The translations under genes were made by a program, and so were the position numbers. A stretch of 64,000 nt of DNA, from positions 175,812 to 239,811 of the forward strand of contig CAJTSE010000006.1 in the NCBI GenBank assembly GCA_910578815.1. Direction: 5' to 3'. The notes under the pieces were generated by a model. The model was not told where the DNA came from. It saw only the letters and a program-made list of their open reading frames with translations, and searched no databases. Within the stretch, counting starts at the first letter, position 1, and the number at the start of each line of letters is the position of its first letter. Shown piece after piece: positions 35,503-45,102 of this stretch. Source of the stretch: an uncultured Acetatifactor sp. GTDB taxonomy: Bacteria > Bacillota > Clostridia > Lachnospirales > Lachnospiraceae.

Positions 35503-36249
35503 TTGAAAGCAGAGAATGATATATTCAAGCAAGTAGAAAAAAACATAGATCAGCTTGTGGAAAACAGTGTGGATTGGAGTGCGTGTGCCACGAGGGAACA
35601 GCTTCAGGCAGCGCGGGCCGGGAAGCTGAGATTACAGTTTTTTGACAGGGATGTTCCGGAAGAATGGCTCAAGGATATAAACGGGAAAAAGGTGCTTTGT
35701 CTGGCGGGGGCAGGCGGCCTGCAGGCGCCGCTGCTTGCCTGTGCGGGAGCAGAGGTAACGGTTGTGGATTTATCCGGTAAGATGCTGGAAAAGGACAGGG
35801 AAATCGCAGAGAAGGAGAACCTGCGGATAGAGATGATCAAGGGAAACATGTGCGATTTATCCATGTTTGGCGATTGCTGTTTTGATTACATTATAAATCC
35901 TCCGTCCTTAATGTATGTTCCTGAGCTGAGCAGCGTATTTCGGGAATGCTTCCGGGTGCTGAAATGGGGCGGTGTCTTTATCATGATGGCTCCCAATCCC
36001 ATTAATTATGTCTGTGATTTTATTGAAGACGAAAGGGGCGGATACTATAAGGCGGTGCATAGGATGCCCTTCTGCTCCAAAGATTATGACGATTCGGAAT
36101 GGGTCGAGTATGGACACACCATGGAAGAATACCTGGGCGGGCTGACGGAATGCGGCTTTTGGATTAACGGCTATGTGGAATGTCAGATGGAGGACATTAC
36201 AGAGCTGCAGTTTATGACCAGGGCCGTCAAATACCCGCTGCAGCCATGA
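35503..36249 (+). CDS. Class I SAM-dependent methyltransferase
   Basis: 248 residues from TTG 35503, with GGAGG 7 nt upstream. Rossmann motifs: VLCLAGAGGLQAPLLA (motif I), VTVVDLSGKML, YIINPPSLMYVPEL (motif IV region). It resembles ubiquinone/cobalamin-type small-molecule methyltransferases, but the NPPS motif leaves the substrate open. Third gene of the tatD-GNAT operon. Confidence 0.82.
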   Translation: MKAENDIFKQVEKNIDQLVENSVDWSACATREQLQAARAGKLRLQFFDRDVPEEWLKDINGKKVLCLAGAGGLQAPLLACAGAEVTVVDLSGKMLEKDREIAEKENLRIEMIKGNMCDLSMFGDCCFDYIINPPSLMYVPELSSVFRECFRVLKWGGVFIMMAPNPINYVCDFIEDERGGYYKAVHRMPFCSKDYDDSEWVEYGHTMEEYLGGLTECGFWINGYVECQMEDITELQFMTRAVKYPLQP

Positions 36250-36390
36250 GCAATGATGATCCTAATGGGGTAAAAGTACGAGGAAAAATCAGGTGAAGGG
36301 AAAGCCATTTCGGGCGGAAGAACCGGATATGGAAAATCTTGATATGAATGGAAATAGAGCGGACAAAATGGAAAAAGAAAGGAAAAAGGT

Positions 36391-38415
36391 ATGGGCAATT
36401 TTGCAAAGACAAGACTGATTCACGGCGGGGATTATAATCCGGAGCAATGGCTGGACAGCCCGGAAATTTTAGAAGAAGACATCCGGCTTTTCAAAAAGGC
36501 AAAGATCAATGAAGTTTCACTGGGGATTTTCTCCTGGTCCATGCTGGAGCCGGAGGAGGGAAAATTTGATTTTGGCTGGCTGGAGGATATAATCAATAAG
36601 CTGCAGGATAATGACATTAATGTCATTTTGTCTACGCCTTCCGGGGCCAGGCCCAAGTGGCTGTCGGACAAATATCCTGAGGTTTTGAGGGTGGAGGCGG
36701 ACAGAAGGCGGAATCTCTTTGGCGGGCGCCACAATCATTGCTATACCTCACCCGTATATCGGGAAAAGGTGGGTATCATTAACAGAAAGCTGGCGGAGCG
36801 CTTCGGCTCCCGGCCAGGTGTGCTGGGGTGGCATATTTCCAACGAGCTTGGCGGGGACTGTCATTGCGAGCTTTGTCAAATTGCTTTCCGTGGGTGGCTG
36901 AAGCAAAGATATGGGACCATAGAAAAGCTGAATCGGGCCTGGGCCACTACTTTTTGGAGCCATCGCTATCAGTCCTTTGAGCAGATCGAAAGCCCTTCGC
37001 CCATCGGAGAGCGTGATCTTCACGGTTTGAAGCTGGATTGGAGGCGGTTTGTGACGGACCAGACCGTTGATTTCGTGCGGGCGGAGGTGCAGGCGATCCG
37101 AGAGGGCGGCTCTACGCTGCCCATAACGACCAACATGATGTACTTTTACGGGGGCTTAAATTATCATAAGTTCGCGGAGGTGCTGGACACAGCTTCCTGG
37201 GACAATTATCCCTTATGGCATAAGGGGCCGGAGCCGGAGACTGCCGCGGAGACCGGGGTTTATTACGACATTATCCGCGGCATCTGCAAAACGCCTTTCC
37301 TGCTGATGGAATCCTGTCCCTCTTCCACCAACTGGCAGAGCGTCAGTAAGCTCAAGAAGCCGGGAATGCTTCTGGCGGCCTCCCTGCAGGCGGTGGCTCA
37401 CGGCTCGGACAGCGTGCAGTATTTCCAGATGCGCCAGAGCAGGGGAGCCAACGAGAAATTTCACGGGGCAGTGATTGACCATTACGGTGGGGAGGATACC
37501 AGAGTGTTCCGGGAAGTAACCCAGGTGGGGGAGGCGCTGGAACAGCTTTCCGAGCTGACCGGCAGTCAGGTAAAGGCTTCCGCTGCCGTAATTTATGACT
37601 GGGAGAACCGGTGGGCTATGGAAGACGCTCAGGGACCGCGCAATAAGGGGCTGTATTATCAGGAAACCGTAACCAAGCTTCACAGGGCTTTTCGCAGGCT
37701 GGGACTGAATGTGGATCTGACGGATATGGAGCAGGAACTGAACCGTTATCCGGTGGTGGCGGTGCCCATGGGTTATATGTTCCGCCGGGGCTTTGAGGAA
37801 AAACTGAAAAATTATGTGGAGCAGGGGGGACATCTGATCCTTACCTATTGGTCGGGAATTGTGGACGATACGGATTTATGTTTTCTGGGCGGCACGCCTC
37901 ACGGGCTGATGGAGGTCTGCGGCTTAAGGAGCGAGGAAATCGACGGCCTGTATGACTGGGAGAGCAACAGCGGGGCTGCGGTGCCGGGGAATTCTCTGGG
38001 GATGGCCGGTGAATATCAGTGCAGCCATCTGTGCGATCTGGTGGAACTGAAGGGCGCGGAGGCAGTACTTACCTACGGCAGTGACTTTTATGCGGGGAAG
38101 CCGGCGCTGACGGTACACAAATACGGCAAGGGAATGGTTTATTACGTGTGTGCGGATTTTGAGGACAAGCTATACGGGGATCTGTGCCGCAGGGCGGCGA
38201 CAGACGCCGGGCTGGAGCTTTTATGGCAGGATATACCGCAAGGGGTGGAGGTCAGTAGCAGGGAGAACGGGCAGGCGGAATATTTGTTCGTACAGAATTT
38301 TAATCCGAAGACCGTTGCATGGGACGACATTCCAAAACAGTGGAAACAGATTTACGGAGAAGTATCGGATGAGCTGCCGGGCTTTGGCACTAAGGTGTAT
38401 AGGCGGCAGCTTTAA
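36391..38415 (+). CDS. GH42 beta-galactosidase (zinc-cysteine type)
   Basis: 674 residues, cytoplasmic. The catalytic barrel carries WHISNELGG with acid/base E152, and FLLMESCPS with nucleophile E307. Four cysteines, C117 (HNHC) and C157, C159, C162 (DCHCELC), form the structural zinc site typical of one GH42 branch. A trimerisation domain and a C-terminal beta domain follow. It cleaves terminal beta-galactose from imported oligosaccharides. AAAGGAAAAAGG precedes the ATG. A second, zinc-less GH42 lies at 46852. Confidence 0.93.
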   Translation: MGNFAKTRLIHGGDYNPEQWLDSPEILEEDIRLFKKAKINEVSLGIFSWSMLEPEEGKFDFGWLEDIINKLQDNDINVILSTPSGARPKWLSDKYPEVLRVEADRRRNLFGGRHNHCYTSPVYREKVGIINRKLAERFGSRPGVLGWHISNELGGDCHCELCQIAFRGWLKQRYGTIEKLNRAWATTFWSHRYQSFEQIESPSPIGERDLHGLKLDWRRFVTDQTVDFVRAEVQAIREGGSTLPITTNMMYFYGGLNYHKFAEVLDTASWDNYPLWHKGPEPETAAETGVYYDIIRGICKTPFLLMESCPSSTNWQSVSKLKKPGMLLAASLQAVAHGSDSVQYFQMRQSRGANEKFHGAVIDHYGGEDTRVFREVTQVGEALEQLSELTGSQVKASAAVIYDWENRWAMEDAQGPRNKGLYYQETVTKLHRAFRRLGLNVDLTDMEQELNRYPVVAVPMGYMFRRGFEEKLKNYVEQGGHLILTYWSGIVDDTDLCFLGGTPHGLMEVCGLRSEEIDGLYDWESNSGAAVPGNSLGMAGEYQCSHLCDLVELKGAEAVLTYGSDFYAGKPALTVHKYGKGMVYYVCADFEDKLYGDLCRRAATDAGLELLWQDIPQGVEVSSRENGQAEYLFVQNFNPKTVAWDDIPKQWKQIYGEVSDELPGFGTKVYRRQL

Positions 38416-38416
38416 G

Positions 38417-38454
38417 AATAATCGCCAGGCGGACTTGTTCGTCTGGCGATTATT
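38417..38454. terminator. Bidirectional terminator after GH42
   Basis: 17-bp stem with two G-T wobbles (38417-38433 with 38438-38454) and a 4-nt loop, A/T-rich on both flanks. It lies between the convergent GH42 and DUF2461 genes. Confidence 0.85.
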
Positions 38455-38466
38455 TGAGAAATGACT

Positions 38467-38509
38467 TAGTTTCTCTAAGACAGTGCATTTTACAGTCTTA
38501 GAGAAACTA
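38467..38509. repeat. Perfect 15-bp inverted repeat with 13-nt loop
   Basis: TAGTTTCTCTAAGAC (38467-38481) pairs exactly with 38495-38509. No convincing T run follows on the minus strand. It may be a second terminator for the DUF2461 operon or a REP-like hairpin. Confidence 0.7.
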
Positions 38510-38529
38510 CATTTCCTATGCAATTTCTT

Positions 38530-39213
38530 TTACCTTGCAGGCATCTGAAACCCTGCAAGTGCTTTATTCAGATAGTCGTTAAAAGGCTTCATAATGCGGA
38601 AGATTTCTACTGCTTTTGCAAGAAATGCTTCCGCATCAATCAATTCTTCATCCATAATCGGATATTCCAGATACCAGCTCTTAAATTTTAAATATTCCGC
38701 CTGTGGATGCCCTTTCTCATACCCTGCAGGAACATTTTTTAATGATGTCCCCTTTACGGTAAAGTATTTTGCAAACGCTGGTTTTTGGATGATCTTTTCC
38801 CATTCGCTGCCATTCCGGACAATGTAATCACGGATCATTGTGGTTGCGTCCTTGAACATATCTGCAAATAAGCCGCCGCCTAAAAAGGATTGATTGCCGG
38901 GCTTTATCATCAGGTAATATCCAACGGGAACGGGCAGCTTTCCCTGAGAGGAAATATGGGCACGGAAGGCCGGGTTATAGGGGGATTTGTCACTGCTGAA
39001 GCGGGTATCCCTTACAAGCTTGAAGGTAAGGTCCTTCGGATTGTTATGTAAAATACTGCTGTCAAACTTACCAATTTCCAGTATTAGAGCCTGTAACAGC
39101 CCCTCAAATTCGGCATTAGCAATTTGAAGGTCTTTTTTGTTTGCATGATACCATTCACGGTTGTTGTTCCTGCTTAATGCCGATAAATAATCAATCATTG
39201 GTTTTGTATTCAT
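38530..39213 (-). CDS. DUF2461 family protein
   Basis: 227 residues. Family-typical features: N-terminal LSALSRNNNREWYHANKKD, KLVRDTRFSSDKSPYNPAFRAHIS and GGGLFADMFKDATTMIRDYI. No biochemical function is established for the family. Its start is 15 bp after the sigma-factor stop, with AAAGGAG upstream, so the two form one minus-strand operon. Confidence 0.85.
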   Translation of the reverse strand: MNTKPMIDYLSALSRNNNREWYHANKKDLQIANAEFEGLLQALILEIGKFDSSILHNNPKDLTFKLVRDTRFSSDKSPYNPAFRAHISSQGKLPVPVGYYLMIKPGNQSFLGGGLFADMFKDATTMIRDYIVRNGSEWEKIIQKPAFAKYFTVKGTSLKNVPAGYEKGHPQAEYLKFKSWYLEYPIMDEELIDAEAFLAKAVEIFRIMKPFNDYLNKALAGFQMPAR

Positions 39214-39228
39214 AATCTCTTTTCTCCT

Positions 39229-40080
39229 TTACGAATTCTGAACAATGGAAAGCTGGGTGGAAGCCAGAAACTCCCGGATCTGCTGCTTTGTGCGTTCGGG
39301 AGACTGGTAGGGCTTACAGAATGAAAAATCCTGTGACAGATCGTCAATGGCTTCCATGGCATTTTTTACGTCAAAGATGGTATCAATGGGAATTTCCCTG
39401 GCTGTCGTATAATCCAGCTGCAGCGGGTTGAGTCTGTGCTGGCAAATTGCATAATTTACTCTGTCCCTGCATTTACATTTGCCGCTGCCATATTCACCGC
39501 AATACTGTTTCAGAAAATCCGCCATTTTTTTTCGTATTCTGGAAAGTCGCTGGCGGTATGCCTCTGGAGTCATTTCCAAAATATCTCCTGCAATCCGACT
39601 GTCAACCTTGAACATGGTTCCCAATATGAAAATACATCTGCTTTCCGTATCAAGGCATTGCAACAGCACATTGGTGCAGGACAGCTTCAATTCCTCTGCC
39701 AGAATGCTTTGTTCCACATTTTGAGTTAAATCCGGCACATCCTGTACTTTGCCGTTTTCTATATCATCTTCATAATACTCAAAACTTAACGGATAGTGAG
39801 CAAACATATGCTTTTTGTAATTTTTCAGATGATTAACGGCAATGCGGAAAACCCATGTGGTAAATGAGCTGTCGCCTCTAAAAGAGGACAGATGGGTAAT
39901 CATTTTCAGAAGAATGTCCTGTGCGGCATCTTCCGCGTCTGCAAATGTGCCCAGCATCCTTAAGGACAAATTAAATACCAGGTCTTGTACGCCAGCAATC
40001 AGGGTTTCAAGAGCCTGTTTGTCTCCTGCGGTGGCTTTTTCAACCAGAGCCTGCAGTTCTTCGTTTGTTTTTTTATTCAT
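39229..40080 (-). CDS. ECF-type RNA polymerase sigma factor with C-terminal extension
   Basis: 283 residues. Region 2 (DLVFNLSLRMLGTFADAED, FTTWVFRIAVNHLKNYKK) and region 4 (CLDTESRCIFILGTMFKVD, MTPEAYRQRLSRIRKKM) are intact. About 100 extra residues follow, opening with a Cys-rich stretch (YCGEYGSGKCKCRDRVNYAI, C...H) that might bind zinc. No anti-sigma gene is adjacent, and the extension may carry the control function. AAGGAGG precedes the ATG. It is co-transcribed with the DUF2461 gene. Confidence 0.85.
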   Translation of the reverse strand: MNKKTNEELQALVEKATAGDKQALETLIAGVQDLVFNLSLRMLGTFADAEDAAQDILLKMITHLSSFRGDSSFTTWVFRIAVNHLKNYKKHMFAHYPLSFEYYEDDIENGKVQDVPDLTQNVEQSILAEELKLSCTNVLLQCLDTESRCIFILGTMFKVDSRIAGDILEMTPEAYRQRLSRIRKKMADFLKQYCGEYGSGKCKCRDRVNYAICQHRLNPLQLDYTTAREIPIDTIFDVKNAMEAIDDLSQDFSFCKPYQSPERTKQQIREFLASTQLSIVQNS

Positions 40081-40314
40081 AGATTTTCCTCCTTATTAAA
40101 TTAGACAATAATTCTCTGTTCGTGTGACAGAAAATTTTGGATGGCCATGTGTCCGTTCGCTGCCTACAATATGGGAACGAAAGAATCTTTGAGCGCCGAA
40201 AAGGAAACATTCCTAAAAATATGATACAGAGGAAACAAAGGAGATACAAGAGAATGTTATCAGTTTATTTAAGATACTAGTATGAATCATACGGGATTTG
40301 GAAGGAGGATGCAA

Positions 40315-42696
40315 ATGAAAAGGAAAAAATACGCGGCACTGATACTGGTACTGGGGATGCTTCTGGCAGGATGCGGGAAAGCAGAAAATAACAGTAATCC
40401 GACAGAACAGGGCACAAGTAATAACGGCGGTCCGGTAACTGACGGCCGCGAAATCGGCGATGAGGATACAGACGATTGGGGAACAGACAGCAAGGACACA
40501 GACGGCTTGGCCTCAAGCAGTCTGGACCCAGGCCCTGGCAACAGCCCGGAAGCCGCTTCAGGCAGCACAGACAAAAAAGATATTTCCTGGCAGGCGGCAT
40601 ATTTCCCGTTGGAGAACCGGTATACTCTTGCTCTGGCGGCGGAGCAGCTGTACGGATGCTATATTAAGGACGGTCAGGCATTTCTGGATAGGATGGATAA
40701 AGACGCAGGATCTGCCTGTGAAACCCTGGCGCTGCCGGAGGTGTCGCTGATAACGGGGCTGGCGGCGGACGGAGAAGGCAGCGTATATCTTTTGGGAGAC
40801 AGGGAAGAAGGCACGGGATTTTGGAAAATGGATGCAAAAGGTACCCTGCAGGACTATGGGGAGATGGAGCTGGAGGATACCGAACGGGCTGACGAGCTTC
40901 GCTTCAAGGGAATTTTTACGGATTCGGCGGGACACCTGTTTGTCTGGTGTGAAATGTGCGTGCCGGAAATGGAACTGTTTGAGGGTCATGAACGTGAGGT
41001 GTGGCATTATGAAGACCGTATCTATGTAAAGGACGGACAGTTAAATACTCTTTTTTTTGAAAAGATTGCGGATATGAGAGGGACCCAGGTTTTAACCTTC
41101 CAGGTAGGAGCGCAGGGAGAGGCGTTTTTTGTGGTAAAGGATTCCGACGGGATCTATATACAGGAAATTGACGTGACAGCAGGAGGGAGCAAAAACGCGG
41201 TACGGCTGGAAAAATCCGGAGATCTTTTTGATGTGAGCGGCGGAGGCAGTCCGGAAAACATTGTTCCTGTGGCAGGAGGCTTCCTGTACTGCCTGAATAA
41301 CGAGTTGCTGGAATACCATTTTGATACACAAAAGGTAGAAAAACTGTTAAGCCTGTCAACCTATGGCATTTTTTCCGAGGATATTCTGTTTCTGGCAAAG
41401 AAGCAGGACCACATTGAAATCATTGATAATCATGGGGCTGCCGGACATTCTGAATTTATTTCCCTTAGCCTGGGGAAAACGGAAAAAAAGATTGTGACCC
41501 TTGGTTCTACGGCGATGATCCCGGATCTGGAAAAGGTGGTGGTGGAGTTTAATCGTTACAGCAGGGATTACAGGGTAGAGATTGTGGATTACATTGCGCA
41601 GGCCGGAAGTTATGAGGATGCCGTAGAGCGGCTGAAGTTGGATGTCATTACCGGAAAGGCTCCGGATCTTTTTACCACAGAAGGCCTGGACTACAGTGTG
41701 TTTTCCGATAAGGGGGTGCTGGCAGACCTCTATGCTTTTATGGAGGCGGACGAAGAATGCTCCAGGAATATGCTGGTGCAGTCTGTGCTGAAGGCCTGTG
41801 AGGATGAGGGACATTTATACAGCATTGCCCCGGCATTTCTGCTCCATACCATGTGGGGATATGGGGATGTAATCAGGGGAAAAAGCGGTGTTACCTTTGA
41901 AGAGCTGTTTCGGCTGCTGGAGGACAGCGGGAAGGATATAAATGCCATCACGGGCTTTTCCGCAGACGAGCCGGTGCTGACCAGGCTCTGCACCGTGTCC
42001 ATGGATGAGTTTGTGGACTGGGAAAAGGGAACCTGCAGCTTTGACGGGGGTTATTTTAAGAGGGTGCTTTCCTTTGCGAAGGATTATACCGGGAACGATG
42101 CGGGGGGAACTTATTCGGAGAGGATCGGGCGCCGGGAGGCAGTAATGTCCGTGGGGCTCATTTCCAAGGTTTCGGATTATCAGATCGAGAAAGAGGTTTA
42201 CGGCGGGGACCTGGACTTTATCGGTTATCCTGTGGCGGAGGGAAGCGGAACAGCGGCTGCTTTCATGGGTAATGAGATTGCCATCAACGCAGGAAAGGAG
42301 GATCAGATAGGTGCCTGGGAATTTGTAAAATATTATCTGCTGCATGGCTATAACGGGCAGGGGTTTCCCCTTCTGCAGGAACAGCTTGATGAGGTACTGG
42401 CGGCTGCTATGGAAGAAGACTATGAGCTTGCGGAAGACGGCGGAAAAGAGAGGTGTTCGAAGGGATATTATGGAGACGGCGTTACCAGCTTTTCCGTGTA
42501 TGCGGCCGCGAAGGAAGATGTTGACAGGATAACGGCGTTGATTGAGAGTGTGGGAAACAGGGCGGAGTATCATACTACCATCCAGAATATTATTAACGAG
42601 GAAGCCCAGGGGTATTTCAGCGGACAGGTGGACCTGGATAAGACCGTGGAAAAGATTCAGAATCGGGTGGCTTTGTTTTTGCAGGAGTCGCAGTGA
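40315..42696 (+). CDS. Large lipoprotein with C-terminal solute-binding domain
   Basis: 793 residues from ATG 40315 (AGGAGG 6-8 nt upstream). A signal peptide ends in lipobox LAGC with lipidated C20, followed by a ~60-residue Asp/Gly/Ser/Thr-rich linker. Residues ~80-390 look beta-rich and propeller-like (ADGEGSVYLLGDREEG repeats). From ~395 a type-1 extracellular solute-binding fold appears (KVVVEFNRYSRDYRVEIVDY, KAPDLFT, AFMGNEIAINAGKEDQIGAW). No ABC permease is adjacent. The propeller-SBP layout suggests a surface sensor or polysaccharide-binding protein rather than a simple transporter subunit. Confidence 0.78.
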   Translation: MKRKKYAALILVLGMLLAGCGKAENNSNPTEQGTSNNGGPVTDGREIGDEDTDDWGTDSKDTDGLASSSLDPGPGNSPEAASGSTDKKDISWQAAYFPLENRYTLALAAEQLYGCYIKDGQAFLDRMDKDAGSACETLALPEVSLITGLAADGEGSVYLLGDREEGTGFWKMDAKGTLQDYGEMELEDTERADELRFKGIFTDSAGHLFVWCEMCVPEMELFEGHEREVWHYEDRIYVKDGQLNTLFFEKIADMRGTQVLTFQVGAQGEAFFVVKDSDGIYIQEIDVTAGGSKNAVRLEKSGDLFDVSGGGSPENIVPVAGGFLYCLNNELLEYHFDTQKVEKLLSLSTYGIFSEDILFLAKKQDHIEIIDNHGAAGHSEFISLSLGKTEKKIVTLGSTAMIPDLEKVVVEFNRYSRDYRVEIVDYIAQAGSYEDAVERLKLDVITGKAPDLFTTEGLDYSVFSDKGVLADLYAFMEADEECSRNMLVQSVLKACEDEGHLYSIAPAFLLHTMWGYGDVIRGKSGVTFEELFRLLEDSGKDINAITGFSADEPVLTRLCTVSMDEFVDWEKGTCSFDGGYFKRVLSFAKDYTGNDAGGTYSERIGRREAVMSVGLISKVSDYQIEKEVYGGDLDFIGYPVAEGSGTAAAFMGNEIAINAGKEDQIGAWEFVKYYLLHGYNGQGFPLLQEQLDEVLAAAMEEDYELAEDGGKERCSKGYYGDGVTSFSVYAAAKEDVDRITALIESVGNRAEYHTTIQNIINEEAQGYFSGQVDLDKTVEKIQNRVALFLQESQ

Positions 42697-42806
42697 TTGG
42701 GATAGGCGGCGATTGAATTACCACGCAGGGCATGATAAAATGGGTAAGTAACTTTGAGAGGATGAAATTCAAGCATAAGCGAGGGCTCAAAAGATGGCAG
42801 AGAGTC

Positions 42807-42833
42807 AATATCCGGAAAATGCGGATATTTTAT
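42807..42833 (+). terminator. Probable terminator after the lipoprotein gene
   Basis: 8-bp stem AATATCCG/CGGATATT (42807-42814 with 42822-42829), then TTTAT. The T run is short. Confidence 0.5.
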
Positions 42834-42912
42834 GGTAAGAATTAAGGCGGTACTACCATAACTGAATCAGAACAATTTGTAAAAACATGATGAAAGGGAT
42901 TTTTATTGTTAT

Positions 42913-44247
42913 ATGTCGTTCCAATACTTTACGATGAGTTATTTGGACAGTTTGTCGGGACATCTTATGTTAGTGGCATATCTGTTGGCCGTGACGGATG
43001 AACAGGCCGTCCGCAGGAGGCTGAAAAAGCTGCCGCCATTGATGTTGTCCCCCCTGATTGGCTGTTTGATTTCCCTTGGAATGGATGCTGCCGTTCCGGA
43101 GTTTAAGATACTGCGATATTTTATTTTCTCTGTTGCGGTGTTTATTTTGTGTACCCTGTGGACTATGTGGACGTGGCAGTGGGATTTCTGGCGGGCAGTT
43201 TCCGCGGTGGGTATGGCTGCCATCCTGCAGGTGGCGTCCTCTGCGTTGATTCAGATTTTATTTTTAATATTTCCGTCCGGTCTGCAATCGGACCTTATCG
43301 CTATGGCCGTGGTCCTGCTTTTTGCCGTGACCATTGCCGTTTTGCTGAAATGGTTTCGTTTCGGCGTCTGGTTCCGATTGATGCTGGAGGACCAGGCCGC
43401 CTCCCGCCGGACTGCCGTACTTATTTTGGCGCTGGAGATTTCCATGGAGGCATTTCTTGTTCTGCAAAACGGTGTTCAAGGGCAATATCTGGCAGCGTAT
43501 TACATGCTAGTTGTTGTGCTAGTAATGGTTATCATTGGGCTGATTGTTTATTTGGCCCATTGGATTGACGGCAGGCGGACGCTTCGGATGCAGCAGGATA
43601 TGATTGCCCAGCAGCAGCTTTACGAGCAAAGTCTGGAAGATATTCGCCGGGAGGTACGTTCTTACCGGCATGATTATAAAAATCTGCTGGCAGGACTGGC
43701 CGGGCAGGCGGTGGAGGGCAAGCCGGAGGTATTGCGTGCGGCATTGTCAGAATTGGAAATAGATTTTGACCGAAATCTGGGTGAAAAAATCCGATTGTCC
43801 GTTCAAATCGGCAATCTGCGTATTCCACAGATACGCAGCCTTTTACTGAGCAAGCTTACTGAAATGAAAAATAAGGGGGTGGAATGCCGCCTGGAGGTGA
43901 TTTACCCCGTGGAGAATGTATACATAAACGTATGGGATTTTGTCCGCTGTCTGGGGATATTGGCAGATAATGCCATAGAAGCTGCCCTGGATACGGAACA
44001 GCCCTGGGTTGAAATCCTTTTGCTGGCGCAGGAAAAGCAGTTATCTCTTCAAATTTACAATCCCTATACAAATACCGTTGACCCGGCAAAGATGTGGGAC
44101 GACGGCTGGTCTACCAAGGGAGCAGGGAGGGGACTGGGCCTGAGCAGCTATCAGCGTATAGTGAAGAATTATTCCAACGTCTCAGCCTGCACCAGCTGGG
44201 AGAACGGGGTATTTGTGCAGGAATTGACGGTGGAGGACAGGCCATGA
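42913..44247 (+). CDS. AgrC-like GHKL sensor histidine kinase
   Basis: 444 residues. Six or seven N-terminal membrane segments (to ~residue 220) are followed by a coiled region and the phospho-acceptor motif VRSYRHDYKNLLAGL, then a GHKL ATPase with GILADNAIEAAL and GRGLGLSSYQRIV. This is the HPK10 class that detects peptide pheromones in agr-like systems. No agrB or agrD gene is visible around it. It overlaps the regulator gene by 4 bp (ATGA). Confidence 0.9.
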   Translation: MSFQYFTMSYLDSLSGHLMLVAYLLAVTDEQAVRRRLKKLPPLMLSPLIGCLISLGMDAAVPEFKILRYFIFSVAVFILCTLWTMWTWQWDFWRAVSAVGMAAILQVASSALIQILFLIFPSGLQSDLIAMAVVLLFAVTIAVLLKWFRFGVWFRLMLEDQAASRRTAVLILALEISMEAFLVLQNGVQGQYLAAYYMLVVVLVMVIIGLIVYLAHWIDGRRTLRMQQDMIAQQQLYEQSLEDIRREVRSYRHDYKNLLAGLAGQAVEGKPEVLRAALSELEIDFDRNLGEKIRLSVQIGNLRIPQIRSLLLSKLTEMKNKGVECRLEVIYPVENVYINVWDFVRCLGILADNAIEAALDTEQPWVEILLLAQEKQLSLQIYNPYTNTVDPAKMWDDGWSTKGAGRGLGLSSYQRIVKNYSNVSACTSWENGVFVQELTVEDRP

Positions 44248-44981
44248 TAGGAATTTATCTTTGTGATGATGAGGACGCCGTTCGTGAGCAGATTCAAACC
44301 GCCCTGGAGCGGAAGATTTTTGCAGAAGGCTACGATATGAAAGTAATGTGCAGTGCAGCCGGCGGGCAGGAGCTGCTGGCGAAGGCTGAAGCCGGAAAAA
44401 GGAGCATTTATTTTTTGGACGTGGAGCTGAAGGATGGAGAATGGGATGGTTTTCGGCTGGGACAGGAGCTGCGGCGTCGGGATCCGCATTGTACACTGGT
44501 TTACATCACCGGTTATGGCGATCTGGCCTGGCGTACCTTTCAATATCATTTGGAGGCGTTTGATTACATCGTAAAGGAGCCGGAACGGATTGGACCGGCC
44601 GTGTCGCAGTGCCTGGAAGAGATACACCTGCGTCTGCTGGCCGAACGTCAGGACCCGGCAGAGATGTTTACCCTGCGGACAGGAGAAACGGTGCGCCACA
44701 TCCCTTTGCGTGAGATTCTTCTTTTTGAAACCGCTTCCGTCCCTCATCATGTTTTACTCCATACGGCCAATAGCCGGATGGATTTTTTAGGCAGTTTGGG
44801 CGAATTGGAAATAAAATTAGGTGATCGTTTTATCCGCACGCATCGGGCCTTTTTGGTGGCGGCAGATAAGATTGAAAAAGTAGATTTGAAGCACAATAAA
44901 TTATGGGCAGGTGGTCATGAGTGCCTGCTTTCCCGGCGTGGAAAAGCGGAGCTTCGCAGAAAAACAGAGGGGAGTCGGTGA
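44244..44981 (+). CDS. LytTR-family response regulator (AgrA-like)
   Basis: 245 residues from ATG 44244, with GGAGG upstream. Receiver domain: IYLCDDEDAV, phospho-acceptor in IYFLDVELKDGEWDG, VYITGYGD, and IVKEPERI in place of the usual K-P pair. The LytTR domain follows (ETVRHIPLREILLFE, HVLLHTANSRM, RFIRTHRAFLVAADKIEKV). It works with the overlapping kinase. Confidence 0.92.
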   Translation: MIGIYLCDDEDAVREQIQTALERKIFAEGYDMKVMCSAAGGQELLAKAEAGKRSIYFLDVELKDGEWDGFRLGQELRRRDPHCTLVYITGYGDLAWRTFQYHLEAFDYIVKEPERIGPAVSQCLEEIHLRLLAERQDPAEMFTLRTGETVRHIPLREILLFETASVPHHVLLHTANSRMDFLGSLGELEIKLGDRFIRTHRAFLVAADKIEKVDLKHNKLWAGGHECLLSRRGKAELRRKTEGSR

Positions 44982-45102
44982 AGCTTCCATCTGCTCCGTT
45001 TAGGAAATTTATTTGTTCATTTAGGAAATTTAAACCACGGGGCCGTATTAACGTGATATGCTTGCAATGGCAAATGGCAGGATGGGAAAGGAGTGTGAGC
45101 GT

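Noticed and set aside
42762..42845. 27-codon very basic ORF upstream of the AgrC-like kinase, a possible signal peptide
   Set aside because: It runs through the 42807-42833 hairpin, its GAGAGG abuts the ATG with no spacing, and it has no Cys/Ser ring pattern or leader expected of an AgrD.
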